In this document: in pieces, positions 23,563 through 34,523 of the stretch
Layout of the letters: each line of letters opens with the position of its first letter
Numbering within the stretch: position 1 is the first letter of the stretch
Assembly (NCBI RefSeq): GCF_024323335.1
Contig: NC_066579.1
Span: 357,756,900-357,820,899, forward strand
Source: Lathyrus oleraceus
Taxonomy: Eukaryota; Streptophyta; Magnoliopsida; Fabales; Fabaceae
Reading direction: 5' to 3'
DNA: 64,000 bases
Made by a program: the position numbers and the translations under genes
Notes under the pieces: generated by a model
What the model was told of the DNA's origin: nothing
Seen by the model: the letters and a program-made list of their open reading frames with translations, nothing else
The model's database searches: none

Positions 23563-24843
23563 ATGGGACAGATTGATCGTATGGGTATCAAATTCAGAGG
23601 AACAGCTCAGAAACAAAAGTTTGAGGAACTAGCCACGAGAGAGATGCTACCTAGTCTGTATGCTAATGACTGGGCAATGACTGCCCTTGGACTAAGACAA
23701 AGTGTCCTGTATTTGCTGAGTCAGATAGGGTGGGAAACTGCTCCTATCCGTAGACAATTTGTCACTTACCGGAGACTGACTCTAGAATTCCTTAGTTCTC
23801 TGATCTATCTACCCAACCATGGAAAAGAAATAAGCAGAGGTTTTATCCAGTTCAGAATGTTTAACATGGAGTACCAATTTAATATTCAAGATTTTACCAA
23901 CCTTTTAGGTTTCCCTACATCCTTTGACACATTCACAGTGAGCCAAGAAGAACTTTTTGAATATAGAGAACTTGAACACTTTTGGGGTAACTTGACTAGA
24001 AATGACGATCCCGAGGAACATGAGTTTCTCTTTGGAAACATACATAACCCGGCCTTCCGTTATTTCCATAAGATCCTGACCCACACCTTATTTGGGAAGA
24101 AGCCAAACAGTACCACAGTTTCACGTGATGAACTCTTCATCATATTTTGTGCTTCCCAGAACCGTCCAGTAAACGGTGCCACTTTTATGTTGGCAAATTT
24201 GGACCACCTTATCCAAGATGAACGAGCACCAATTCGAATAGGCGGTTTGATAACCATGATTGGTAATGCTATCGGATTACGTCAGCCTATGCTTGACTTA
24301 AGCCCTTTTTGTGGCATTACTACTATGAGTATACCCTTCCTCTTCAACACTATGTTTATAGCAAACCTAGGATCTGACGAGTTTGAGCTTATAATTAATA
24401 ACCAAGTTCTTTGCCTATTCACCATGCCCGATCCTAGGACTAGTGTTCATAACCGCAATAGCTGGCTCTACAATCTGAACGAAACCCCCTCTCCTGCTAG
24501 ATCCACTGAATCCATCCAGGACTATGAGATTTGTGATGACCAAATTCCTTATGCTGAATCAGACCCTCAGAAACCATCTGGTTATTATGATATTGATCCT
24601 CCTCCTCAACCTGTTCAGACCGAAGAATCGGCAATACCCGACCTTAGACATCATATGCCCGGAACTGATTATAACACCGCCATTGAAGCTTTGATGTCAG
24701 AACAAGACGCCCTCAGAGAAGAGTTTGCTAACATGAGACACGAATTTCTGGGATACATGAACAATATGACAAATCAGTTTCACGAGTTGCTATACCGTGT
24801 TAACTCCTTTGCTCCTCCGGCCAGAGATCATGCAGATGGATAG
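23563..24843 (+). CDS. ATHILA ORF-1-like protein (first copy), intact
   Basis: A 426-residue frame downstream of pol in the env-like position of Athila elements. It matches the ATHILA ORF-1 family (PF03078, recognised from memory). Family motifs are SLYANDWAMTALGL, LLSQIGWE, YRRLTLEFLSSL, FRMFNMEYQF, FGNIHNPAFRYFHKIL and IRIGGLITMIG. The C-terminus is acidic and Pro-rich, then a helical segment (ALMSEQDALREEFANMRHEF) that may be a coiled coil. I see no convincing signal peptide or membrane span, so the frame does not look like a classical envelope protein. Its function is unknown. A paralogous gene follows 700 bp downstream. Confidence 0.85.
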   Translation: MGQIDRMGIKFRGTAQKQKFEELATREMLPSLYANDWAMTALGLRQSVLYLLSQIGWETAPIRRQFVTYRRLTLEFLSSLIYLPNHGKEISRGFIQFRMFNMEYQFNIQDFTNLLGFPTSFDTFTVSQEELFEYRELEHFWGNLTRNDDPEEHEFLFGNIHNPAFRYFHKILTHTLFGKKPNSTTVSRDELFIIFCASQNRPVNGATFMLANLDHLIQDERAPIRIGGLITMIGNAIGLRQPMLDLSPFCGITTMSIPFLFNTMFIANLGSDEFELIINNQVLCLFTMPDPRTSVHNRNSWLYNLNETPSPARSTESIQDYEICDDQIPYAESDPQKPSGYYDIDPPPQPVQTEESAIPDLRHHMPGTDYNTAIEALMSEQDALREEFANMRHEFLGYMNNMTNQFHELLYRVNSFAPPARDHADG

Positions 24844-25537
24844 AAGTCGTTTTTCTTAGCTATCTAGCTTTAGTTAGTTTTATTATTTAATGTTATTTCA
24901 AATTATGTTCGTATTTGTTTCTCTTTCGCATTTTTGTTTTTCTCCATTGTTACATTATGATTATTTTATGAAGCTATTGAATTATCCTATTTTATTATGA
25001 ATTATGCAATATCTACCAAAAAAATGCTCTCTACTGTTGCTGCCTACATAAATTATTAACAATATAATACATTTATGCACTATTATACAAAGTAGAATAG
25101 CATGCAGGAAAATTAATCAGCAAAATAAAATAATATGAAGCAAAACAAAATAAATAATAAAAAAATAAATTACCAAAGTTATTCTGAAGAACGCCAGCAG
25201 AACCATGCCAAAAAGACTGTGTGACGAGCGTCACACATTCTATCACGGACGTCACACAAAGTGCTTGTGACGCCCGTCATGCTCCTGTAACGAGCGTAAC
25301 GCCATGTTAACGTTACAAAGACCGTTGGAGACGAACGTTACAACCCTACACCTTTTTACCTTCCCCATTTATTCACATTTACCCACATTTATTCACTTTT
25401 CAACCACTCCCTTTCCAACTTCAAAATTTTTCCCTATAAATACGCACCATACCTTTCTTCCTACATCACAACTATTCTATACGATCAAATATATTTTCTT
25501 TTCTTTCCTAATTACTTCTGCCAACTCATTCATCAGT
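24844..25537 (+). promoter_or_regulatory. Putative internal promoter region before the second ATHILA ORF
   Basis: A gene-free 694 bp. At 25221-25279 lie TGACGAGCGTCA, a CACGGACGTCACAC element and TGACGCCCGTCA. These resemble the TGACG palindromes of the LTR U3. A TATAAATA box follows at 25435-25442, and the ORF start is 96 bp further on. Spacing from palindromes to TATA (about 155-215 bp) is close to that in the LTR (about 140-210 bp). This suggests that the second ORF has its own promoter, built from an LTR-like module. Inference only. Confidence 0.6.
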
Positions 25538-26839
25538 ATGGCGGGAAATCAAAATTTTGGAAACATCATCTTCCGATCTGAAGATGATAACTATCAAAGA
25601 GAGCAATTCGAGCGTTTCCAACAACGCGGTGTCACCTCTACCAGGTATCCTGATTCAACTTGTTTACAACAATTAGGATTACTTCAAGGTATCGAGTGGA
25701 TGCTCCGCCTTGCCGATCTAACCTTTCTATGCACGCATAATCAACCCACCTACCCATCCCTAACCTTAGAATTCTTAAGTTCATATGCGTACAACACTCC
25801 CACCGGTGAGGACGAATTCTTAACCGGTACCGCAACCTTCCGTATGTTCAATACCGAGTACTCCCTATCCCAAAACCAATTGAGTACCATGCTACAATTC
25901 CCCATAGAAGGTCAAGTCTACCCCAGAATCCCTCCAAACCTAAACTGGAACACAGTTGCTGCTTTCGACCTCTTTAGGAAGATATCCGGTGTAGATGCCA
26001 ACAACTGGGAAGAGCTCCTTGTTTCCCATATACATAACCCAACTATCCGGTACTTTATCCGCATCCTACAAAACACAGTTTTTGGAAGACCGAACAACAG
26101 CAAGGTCAACGCAAATGAACTATTCTTCCTCGAATGCGTCTTCGAACCGAATGCTAAGGTAAACGCCGCCTCCTTCCTATTTCATCATATCCGCACCTGA
26201 TGTGCTAGAGGCCGTCAACCTTTTGTAATTGGTGGATTAATCACCACCATCGCACTTGGCTTAAACCTAGGGGACCGACTCCAAACTTTAGAATCTTTAC
26301 CTCCCCTCTTTATGGATATAAGCTACTGTCGGTCCAGCCGCCTAATAAAGAACAGAGTAGGCGGAAAATACTACCTTATGGTGAATAACCAGGCAGTCCC
26401 AAGCGTTGTTCTACCCAACATTGCCTTAACCGATGTCACCAATCCCAACCGCCACCTCTATGATCTGAATGCTCCCGAAGCTACCGAGCCTTCACATACA
26501 AACCCGTCTGCAGACGAGTTCGAAGAAATGGAGCAAGGTGATAACGCTCCTGCACAACAATCAGTCCCGCTCAACCCTTCCGATTCTGCAGCTGGCCCAT
26601 CCTCCCGACGTCGTCGACGAAGAAGGTCTGCAACCAACGACGACATCATGGATGCTATTGATGGTATGCAAGCACAAAATCTCGAAATGATGCAAATGAT
26701 GCGCCAAATGCAACAACAACAGGAAGAGAGGAATGCCATAACCGATAAGCGGTTCACTGATTTGCTTAGCAGGTTCGACAACTTAGAAGTACATCAAAGA
26801 TCACCAGGTCCAAGAACAAGAGGCGGCAGGCAACCTTAA
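25538..26839 (+). pseudogene. ATHILA ORF-1-like protein (second copy), one in-frame stop
   Basis: A single frame from ATG 25538 (MAGNQNFGNIIF) to TAA 26837-26839, interrupted only by TGA at 26198-26200. It is paralogous to 23563-24843. Shared motifs are LGLLQGIEWMLR near the start, SLTLEFLSSYAYN, ATFRMFNTEYSLSQNQL, SHIHNPTIRYFIRIL and VIGGLITTIALGL. The stop lies just before the last of these. The C-terminus has an RRRRRR basic cluster that could be a nuclear-localisation signal, then a Met/Gln-rich helix (MMQMMRQMQQQQEE). The stop may be a CGA-to-TGA change at a CpG site, which is speculation. An upstream in-frame ATG at 25304 lies before the TATA box and is unlikely to be used. Confidence 0.82.
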
Positions 26840-26929
26840 CTTTAGTTTCTTTTTCTTTTCCTTTTTCCTTTCTTTTTGTAATTCATTTCTTTTCCTTCAA
26901 CCATTGAGGACAATGTTTCATTCAAGTAT

Positions 26930-26949
26930 GGGGGGGGGGGGGGGGGGGG
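26930..26949 (+). repeat. Run of 20 guanines
   Basis: A homopolymer of 20 G directly after TTCAAGTAT. It forms a long purine tract (with the following AAA) in the context of a PPT-like motif. It could also form quadruplexes. The exact length may be affected by sequencing error. Confidence 0.85.
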
Positions 26950-27391
26950 AAACCGTGTTCTTTCTATCCTCCTTTTTCTTTTTCAAGTATGTATCTTTCT
27001 TTTCATTGTTATTTCCCTTATAAAAAAAAATATAATAAAATAATATTTCTTATAATATAGATTTATTTTAAGTTAAGTCCCAAATGTGAAAACTTTCTAT
27101 TATCTATTCCCCTCAAATTTTCATGAGCCATAACAAAAATTCAACACACTCAATAAGTATAAAAGTTGCTTATTTTATAAAACTTGAGTGAAATCAAGAC
27201 AAAAATTATTACCATAACAACGCTCTAAGAACCTCAACATGTTAGATCAGGATAAGTACCTATTATACCAATCCCTTGAACTTTTAGTTTTATAGTAACC
27301 CCGAGTAGTTTATACGAGAAGTCAGCACCATCTTAATAGCAAACTACGTGGAAGGCCGATGAATATAAGTGAATGATTCCCAAAGTAACAT

Positions 27392-27393
<2 letters not shown>

Positions 27394-27486
<93 letters not shown>
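27394..27486. repeat. (AT)n microsatellite
   Basis: An uninterrupted AT dinucleotide repeat of about 93 bp in the Athila tail. Confidence 0.95.
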
Positions 27487-27488
<2 letters not shown>

Positions 27489-28029
27489 TGAAATGCACTA
27501 ATTAAGTTAGGTGATCCTTACCAGATCATTTAATCTAAAGGTTGCAGATCATACAAAAGCATAATATGAAAGATCCATTATGAGTTGGTTCAGCAGGTAT
27601 CTGGTACTGAACTTGGTAGGGCGGACTACGGTCCGATCCCCCGCAATTTGCAATGGACTGAATAACGAAGTTATCCGACTTATGTACCAGAACTTCTAGC
27701 TAAAAGGGGATCAGAATCACTAACCGGTCACTCCACTATGTGCGCGAAAAGATAAATGGCTTAATGTGATTTCGCTAGAATGAAAACGGGTGAAATAAGA
27801 GTAGAGGAACTAGGATAGCTATAATGGCATTACTCGAACTGGTTTGCATAAGGTGAGGTTATATGAGGTTGTGACGGTGGTTGTTGATGTCAAGATTAAA
27901 CTCAAGTTACTTCTAAACAAGGTTTACAGGCAACCTAGTACGAATTGATGTGTGTTTTGAAATTTCATCTGGCTAAAATTTTTAAAACAAGTTCTATACT
28001 GTATTTTGCTTGAGGACAAGCAAAGATCT

Positions 28030-28042
28030 AAGTATGGGGGAG
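28030..28042 (+). other. Polypurine tract of the Athila element
   Basis: AAGTATGGGGGAG ends two bases before the 3' LTR (28045), where plus-strand DNA synthesis is primed. Confidence 0.8.
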
Positions 28043-28044
28043 TT

Positions 28045-29799
28045 TGATAACATGAAATAGTATCACATTCTAGGACTCAATTTAATTAAATTATATTATT
28101 ATTTACTTCAATTTATTTCATTTTATAAGATATTACGCGGTATTTTCTTTCTATTTATCTCAGGTGGTCTATTTGAAGCACAAGTAAAAAAGGAAGAAAA
28201 AGAGGTGCAAAAAGGAATGAAAAGAAGCAAATATCAAAGGCCAAAGCCCAACCCAAAAAGCACAGGCGTTGTGCCTGTGATGAGCGTCACAAAGGCTGTG
28301 ACGAGCGTCACGCTTTGCACACTCCTGTGACGAGCGTCACACATGGTGTGACGGACGTCACACCATTCCCCTATATTTTTGGCACCAGGAACGCAACAGA
28401 CCACGTTGAAACAGACCATGTTGAAGCTACTTCCACGCTTGACCCTTGGAACGTAAAGACCGTGTACACGGAAAACCCTTGGAAGCAGTTACACAAGTAG
28501 CAGTATAAATAGTAGCTTTCTGGAAAGCTCTAGGTTCGACGCTTTTTCCAGATTTCTTTGCCGTTTTCGCTTTTTCGCATTTTTTTCTTTTCCAGCAGTA
28601 CAAGCACATTTTTACAGCATTGCTTTTACGAGTTTTATATTGTTTCCCTTGCAATTTCTATTTTCCTTTTCAGCACTTAGTTAATTCTTTTTCGCACAAT
28701 AGTTTCTACACCGGAAACTATTGTGTACCTTTTACCGGATCTAACCTTACGTTAGAATCTAGTTTTTTATTCCTTCGCTTTTATTTTTCTGTTTGATTGA
28801 AGAATTCAAGAACAAATCCAACCGGCCTGTGGTGGAGTGTTCAAGACTGCTATTTAATTTCTCAGGTTCTTTAATTATTGTTTGAATTTATATATGCCCT
28901 GTTTTACTGTTTATTTATATTATTTGCCTGAGATGAATCTGTTTATGCATGATATTTATTTAAGTCTGTTTAGCATGTCTGGCTGATTTACTTAGGTATC
29001 GGTATGTAGAGTAAGCGGAATGAAGGAATCAAAACCAAATTGGTTTAATTAAGTTTAAAATTAAAATCACTCTTTTTACGGTCTCAATTTACAGGTTTAA
29101 TAACAAGGTTTTTGTACGAAAGTAAAAGACATAAAGAAGTTAAAAGCAATAGAGCGAGAGTTTGAGTTTTTGACTGGACAGTGTAAATTGGACATTAATT
29201 CTAGATCAGGGCGAGAGCAATTTTTAGAGTTAATTAAATTCTAACCTTTTTCAAAAAGTATTTTTAAAGATTGAATGTGAGGACGAGAGTTAAGCATTTG
29301 AATTTAATTATATAACCTAAGTCAACAGAGCGAGAGTTTGAGATAAGGGTGTTTAAACGATTAGTGTTTTCTTAAAAAGAGTTTCTACGGATTCTATTGT
29401 TTTCAAAAAGTGGTTTTTGACTTAACTATAAGTGACAGCTACGTTAATATAAAATCATAGTTTATTCAACAGAGCGAGAGTTTGAGATAAGACTTTTAAT
29501 CAATAGTGTCAACTGAAAAGATTTATTTTAAAACCAAGAAACCAACAAAGAATTGATTCCCTAATTACGACGAACTACATACCGATATCCGCTTATTAGA
29601 TATTTATTTTAGATCTTAGTTTAGTTTTAGCTTTTTCCCCAAACAATCAAAGTATTACCTGCCTTAGCTTTACGAAGTAACCTTAGATAACGGTATATCG
29701 ATTCATAAGTCCCTGTGGGATCGATATCTTTTAAAACTACGCGATAGAACTGTGCACTTGCAGTTTGTACCCCAAATTCGACTCATAAAGTCGCGATCA
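28045..29799 (+). repeat. 3' LTR of the Athila element
   Basis: 1,755 bp, nearly identical to 16067-17800. The 21-bp length difference is one extra TGACGAGCGTCACAAAGGCT-type unit in the U3 palindrome array. A TATA box is at 28504-28511. The LTR ends ...GCGATCA before TSD atctc. Confidence 0.93.
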
Positions 29800-29804
29800 A
29801 TCTC

Positions 29805-30403
29805 AAGGCACAGGATCAGAACTTCAGCATGAATTCGAAACCGGGAACCATAGAACATGGTCATCAACTTAGAACCCGTACTTCAGAACCAACGGTCACC
29901 AACAAGAACCAAACAAAAGTCACCAACAGAACAAGTCACCATCAGTACCTGTAAATGATTCATTCCCGCCCCACTCACGGGTGTAATCTAGGCCAGGGTA
30001 AGGTCAAGAGAAACGCAGGATAAACAATCCTTTCAAGAACATCATCATATGCACACCAGGTGTGTGCAACGATAATACCCCATCAGAATCTGAACTGCTC
30101 GTGATACCATGTTCTGCTAAGTGGCGCCATACCACCCGCTTCCCATGAATCACTCTATTCCTAGGTGTCCTAAAGTTCACTCATAGCCTGTGTATTGGGC
30201 CTTTTACCTCTTGTGACTCCCACCCAACAACGAAACAGATACACAGCCAGCACATTATGCATGAAACAGTAAAGCGCACATAGGATGCAATGCAAGCAGA
30301 TAAGTATGCAAAGCAATAAATAAATAACACACAATAGACAATAAACAAACAAACGCTAGGAAAGGCCCACTAGGGAAAATAAATCCCCAGCAGAGTCGCC
30401 AGC
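29805..30403 (-). other. Leader of Ogre A (distal part) and PBS
   Basis: This is the Ogre leader on the far side of the Athila insertion. It contains no gene. On the minus strand the PBS TGGCGACTCTGCTGGGGA (30384-30401, two bases from the LTR at 30404) is the tRNA-Arg-type site of Ogre elements. The remaining leader piece is at 15919-16061. Confidence 0.75.
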
Positions 30404-30595
30404 TGTCGCTCCCCGGATTTCCCGTATCCAAGTACAAACGCGAAAAGAGTGGCGCGGAAGAAAGTAGAGTCGCCAACTATGTACTTTTATCCCAAGAGGA
30501 GGGAAAGGTAGTACTGCATAACCAAGAGGGAACGAATAAAACAAAGTCTCGAACCAAAGAAAACTGAGTAAGGGGGCCGGTTACGTGAAGGGAAG

Positions 30596-32666
30596 TGTAA
30601 GACCCCAATTTTGACCCTAAGATCCCTCATGGCATCATAACATTGCATTTGCATTGCCTCAAGGATCTTTAGCATCTTGGTTCCCTTTGCCTTTGGGTGG
30701 GACTCCTTGTGATTGGTTTGAGATCACCAAGCATGCTTGAATTATACATCATTGTTTCTCTTACTTTTGTTTACTAACCAAAAGCACAAAAATGTGTCAC
30801 TAACATCTTTTGTTTGAAGCTTGAGTATCATCCAAGACACTTTGTGGGTTCTATTTAGATGATCAATCAACACAAGGGAATGACTTGAGATACTTCCAAC
30901 AGGTTCAAATGGGGTCTATTCGTCAGTCAAAACGTTAATCTTGAAGGAGCAAAAGTTTGTTCATGAGCTGTCATGCTCGCTAGGCGAGCAGAATGGGTCG
31001 CCTAGCGAGTCCCAAGAAAAGCCACCAGAATCACCTACGCTCAGAGGAATTTCTTGAACTGTCATGCTCGCTAGGCGAAGCCCACGTGTTTAAAAAAAAT
31101 AAAAAAAGAACGAAAAAACGAAAATAAATAAATAAATAAATAAAATATAACAGAAATTTTTTGGACTTGGGCCTCTCTCATTTGAGCCCACAGGTCCACA
31201 AAAATCAGGTTATAAATTCAGAGTTTCAGTGAAACAAAAGGCCATTCTATTCCTATTAACCTGGCAGGGAAAAAGATAGTGAGAGAAGAGCTAACAGAGT
31301 TCAGAGCAACCTCTAGAGACTGAAGGGAACTCATCGGCAAAGAACCAATTCCCTCTCATATAAACCCTCAGATGGCTTTGCAAACCCAACCGAGCAATTC
31401 AATTACATTCGATCTCTCCAGTCAGGTTTGCCTTATTCCCATTACTTTATGCTTTTAATTTGAATGCTCTAAATGTATGAGGTATTATGGGTGAATTTGA
31501 TACCCTTTTGATGCATGTGTTTGACAAGAGGTTTAGGCCTCCTACCCTTGGTTGCTTTTTGTGAGCTTTTTGTGAATTTTAATGGCAGGATTCATGTGGT
31601 TACATTTTGATTTGGGGGCAACTCTTGATTACCCTATCTTGTTTCTCTAACATGTTTGTTGAGTTTTGTTTTGTGAGGGCTCATATGACTCTTGCAGAGA
31701 TGGCTTGCCTGGTGTTCCACTTTATTTGTGGGATACCACATGGAGGTTTATTCCGATTACCTGTACTGACTCACTTTCTTTGATGGTTCTAGCTTGAGAG
31801 ATCTCTGGGTTCCTTATCTCTTTAATTGCTGTTACTTAGGATCTTTATCCGTACGGTAGATCTCTCGATCCCTTTACTTTTCCCGCATGTTACCGATTTC
31901 TTAGGTTTCGTATAGCCTCTCGTGGCATGTCATTTAAAGTAGCGCTGTTCCTTCATCTAGGACTGCCTTTTTGTATGAGCATCCCTAAACACCCCAAACT
32001 CATTTATTTTTCTTCTCCTAAGAACACGTTATCTCCTTCTACTACAGGCGAGTAAGTCTCCAAAGGTCGAGCATTCGGTAGATTGCGTAGTAACGTCGTT
32101 CACCCCAAAACACAACCCTTACCCCATAGGTGGTCGAACTACGTTTTGCTCTGATTTTCATCCCAGATGAGATACGTAGGCATAAGACGCGATGTCTTAG
32201 CGAGCACACTCCTCTTTAACCCCTAGGTAGCCGAGCTACGAAGACTCTGATTCTCAGATTCAGATGGGATACGTATGCAGTGGATGCGACATCCGTGCGA
32301 GTCATCTTCTTTTGACCCTTCTTTTAGTAAGTAGTACATTAGATAAACATACACGCTTTTCTCATCCCTTCAATCATGTTTGCACAAATAATTTTTTACA
32401 AAACAACAACCTTTGCAACAAATGTGAAAAGGGCTCCCTAGGAGTACCTAGGATGCTTTGGGTGCCTAATACCTTCCCATTGCATAACCAACCCCCTTAC
32501 CCAGATCTCTGACATTTTTACTAGTTTTTGATTCGATAAAACTTTTAGGTTTTTGTTCGCTTTCTAACCATTCCTTTGGATAAATAGAAGTGCGGTGGCG
32601 ACTCGACTTGTATGATTTACCTTGGATTTAGTCAATATCTCTAATGGTAACGAATACCCCGCTACA
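30596..32666 (+). mobile_element. Solo LTR of an Ogre-related family
   Basis: The insertion has TGTAAGACCCC...CCGCTACA ends and the 5-bp TSD ggaag, with no internal region, so it is a solo LTR left by recombination between two LTRs. Its ends match the LTRs of elements B (40166-44853, reversed) and C (45017-55262). Its middle resembles the Ogre A LTR. It contains the palindromic motif GCTCGCTAGGCGAGC at 30975-30989 and related copies. It lies antisense to the LTR it interrupts. Confidence 0.9.
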
Positions 32667-34438
32667 GGAAGGTTATCGCACCCCTTCACGTCTGTGGTAC
32701 TCCACAGGATCCACGATTGCTATTTATGTCTAAAGTGTGTGTATAAAAAGTCCTATATGCGATGCGAAAGAGAGAAAATCAAATTAGGGAAAAGAAAGAG
32801 TTATTGCTCGCATAGGCCCTACCCTGCTGCATACGTATCTCAAGAAGGATTGAGAATCAGAGCATCGTAGCTCGGCTAACCTATGTGTTTGTTTTTTGTG
32901 ATGAATGACGTTACTACACAATCTACCGGATGCTCGACCTTTGGAGACTTACTCACCTGTAGTAGAAGGAGTTAACGTGTTCTTAGGAGAAGAAAAATCA
33001 ATGAGTTTGTTTGTTTTAGGAATGCTCATGCAAAAAGGAAATCCTAGACGAAGGAACCGTGTTACCTTAATTGACATGCAAACGAGAGACTATACGAAGC
33101 CAAGCAATCCTATGGGGAGACGATCACACCATACAAAACAAACATACATAAAGTAAACACGCCAACAAGGGGGCTCAAACATACGTGGGTAGGGCTTTAG
33201 TCAAGAGGGGTCATATCAACCTCGACAAACAAGCCATGGAAAGGTAATCAAATGGGCTCTTAACCACTAACATTGAATGTAAGGGTGAGCAGATCAAACG
33301 GGTAATGAGGATAAGACCTCATAGCTCTTAACCCTGGACAGGGTGAGCTCATGACAAAAAGTGGGGATTCAGAAAGGTGGAACCCTCTCCACTGACTGAC
33401 CGGACAAAAGATCTTGGGCTTTTGTTCTGAAGCATCGACACGTAGTGTGATCTTAAAGAACGACACACTGAATAACGTGGGATTGACTACTAATCCCTTT
33501 TATCCGTCAATTGCCTCTTCATGGAGGTCTTTAGCACTGGTGCCTCTTCTTGGAGGTCTTTGGGCACAAAAGTAAACACACAAAAACATTGCCTCCTATT
33601 GAGGCCTTCCAGCTAAGAAAGCGGTAAAATACGGGAAAAGATGTAAAAGGGATCGAGAGATCTACCACACGGATAAAGATCCGAAGTAACAACAACTCAA
33701 GAAATAAGAAACCCAGAGATCTCTCAAGCTAGCACCATCAAAGAAAGCAAGTCAGCAAAGCAATCAGAATAAATCTCCAAATGGTATCCCACAAATAAAG
33801 TGGAATACCAAGCAAGCTATCTCTTCAAGAGTCATGTGAGCCCTCACAAAAAAACTCAACAAACAGGTTAGAATAACAAGACGGGGTGCAATCAAGAGTT
33901 GCACCGAATAAGAGAATCAAAATATAACCACATGAATCATGCCATTAAAGTTCACAAAAAGCTCACAAAAAGCAACCAAGGGTAGGAGGCCTAAATCCCT
34001 TGTCAAACAAATGCATCAAAAGGGTATCAAAACTCAAAGTCAGGGGCAAGGATCCACACATCGAGACATGACATACCTACTGATTGGAGAGATCGATTGA
34101 AATTGAATTGCATCGTTGGCTTTGCAGAACAATCTTAGGGTTTATATGAGAGGGAATTGGCTCTTTGCAGATGAGTTCCCTTCAGTCTCTGGAGGTTGCT
34201 CTGAATTAGTTAGAATCTCTCTAGGGTTTTGTTCCAAGGAAACTTCAGAGTGCTTTCAGCTTTCACCAATTCTCCCTCTCCTCTTTTTTCTTTACTGAAA
34301 TTTCAGAACTTATAACTTGATTGTGGGCTCAAATGAGAGAGGTCCAAGTCCAAGAGTTTTCGGTTATATTTTTTTTATATTATTATTATTTATTTATTTT
34401 TTCTTCTTTTTTTTCGTTTTTTTTTCCGTTTTTATTTA

Positions 34439-34450
<12 letters not shown>

Positions 34451-34515
<65 letters not shown>
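34451..34515. repeat. (TA)n microsatellite in the Ogre A 5' LTR
   Basis: A TA repeat after TTTA-type repeats. The counterpart in the left LTR (about 5620-5643) is shorter, giving a length polymorphism between LTRs of one insertion. Confidence 0.85.

Positions 34516-34523
<8 letters not shown>

Larger units (their letters stand above)
26840..28044 (+). other. Athila 3' noncoding tail with two PPT-like sites and a (TA)n tract
   Basis: No gene found. GAGGACAATG... followed by AAGTATG and a run of 20 G lies at 26906-26949. A second, similar GAGGACAAGC...AAGTATGGGGGAG is at 28012-28042, directly before the 3' LTR, and is the functional PPT position. Between them is a (TA)n microsatellite. The rest is AT-rich with no recognised content. 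Confidence 0.7.
16067..29799 (+). mobile_element. Athila-lineage Ty3/gypsy retrotransposon, plus orientation, complete and young
   Basis: Exact ends (TGATAACATG... to ...GTCGCGATCA) are flanked by the 5-bp TSD atctc at 16062-16066 and 29800-29804. The order is 5' LTR (16067-17800), PBS, gag-protease (17902-20247), pol (20214-23315), a first ATHILA ORF-1-like gene (23563-24843), a second with its own upstream promoter-like module (25538-26839), a noncoding tail with PPT, and the 3' LTR (28045-29799). The LTRs differ by a handful of substitutions and one 21-bp repeat unit. It sits antisense to the host Ogre and splits that element's leader. Lineage relatives in pea include Cyclops-type elements (family knowledge). 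Confidence 0.95.

Noticed and set aside
25304..25537. N-terminal extension of the second ATHILA ORF
   Set aside because: It lies across the TATA box and the TGACG region; the Met at 25538 is better.
26458..26781. Minus-strand ORF with Cys/Ser-rich peptide
   Set aside because: Antisense shadow of the second ATHILA ORF.
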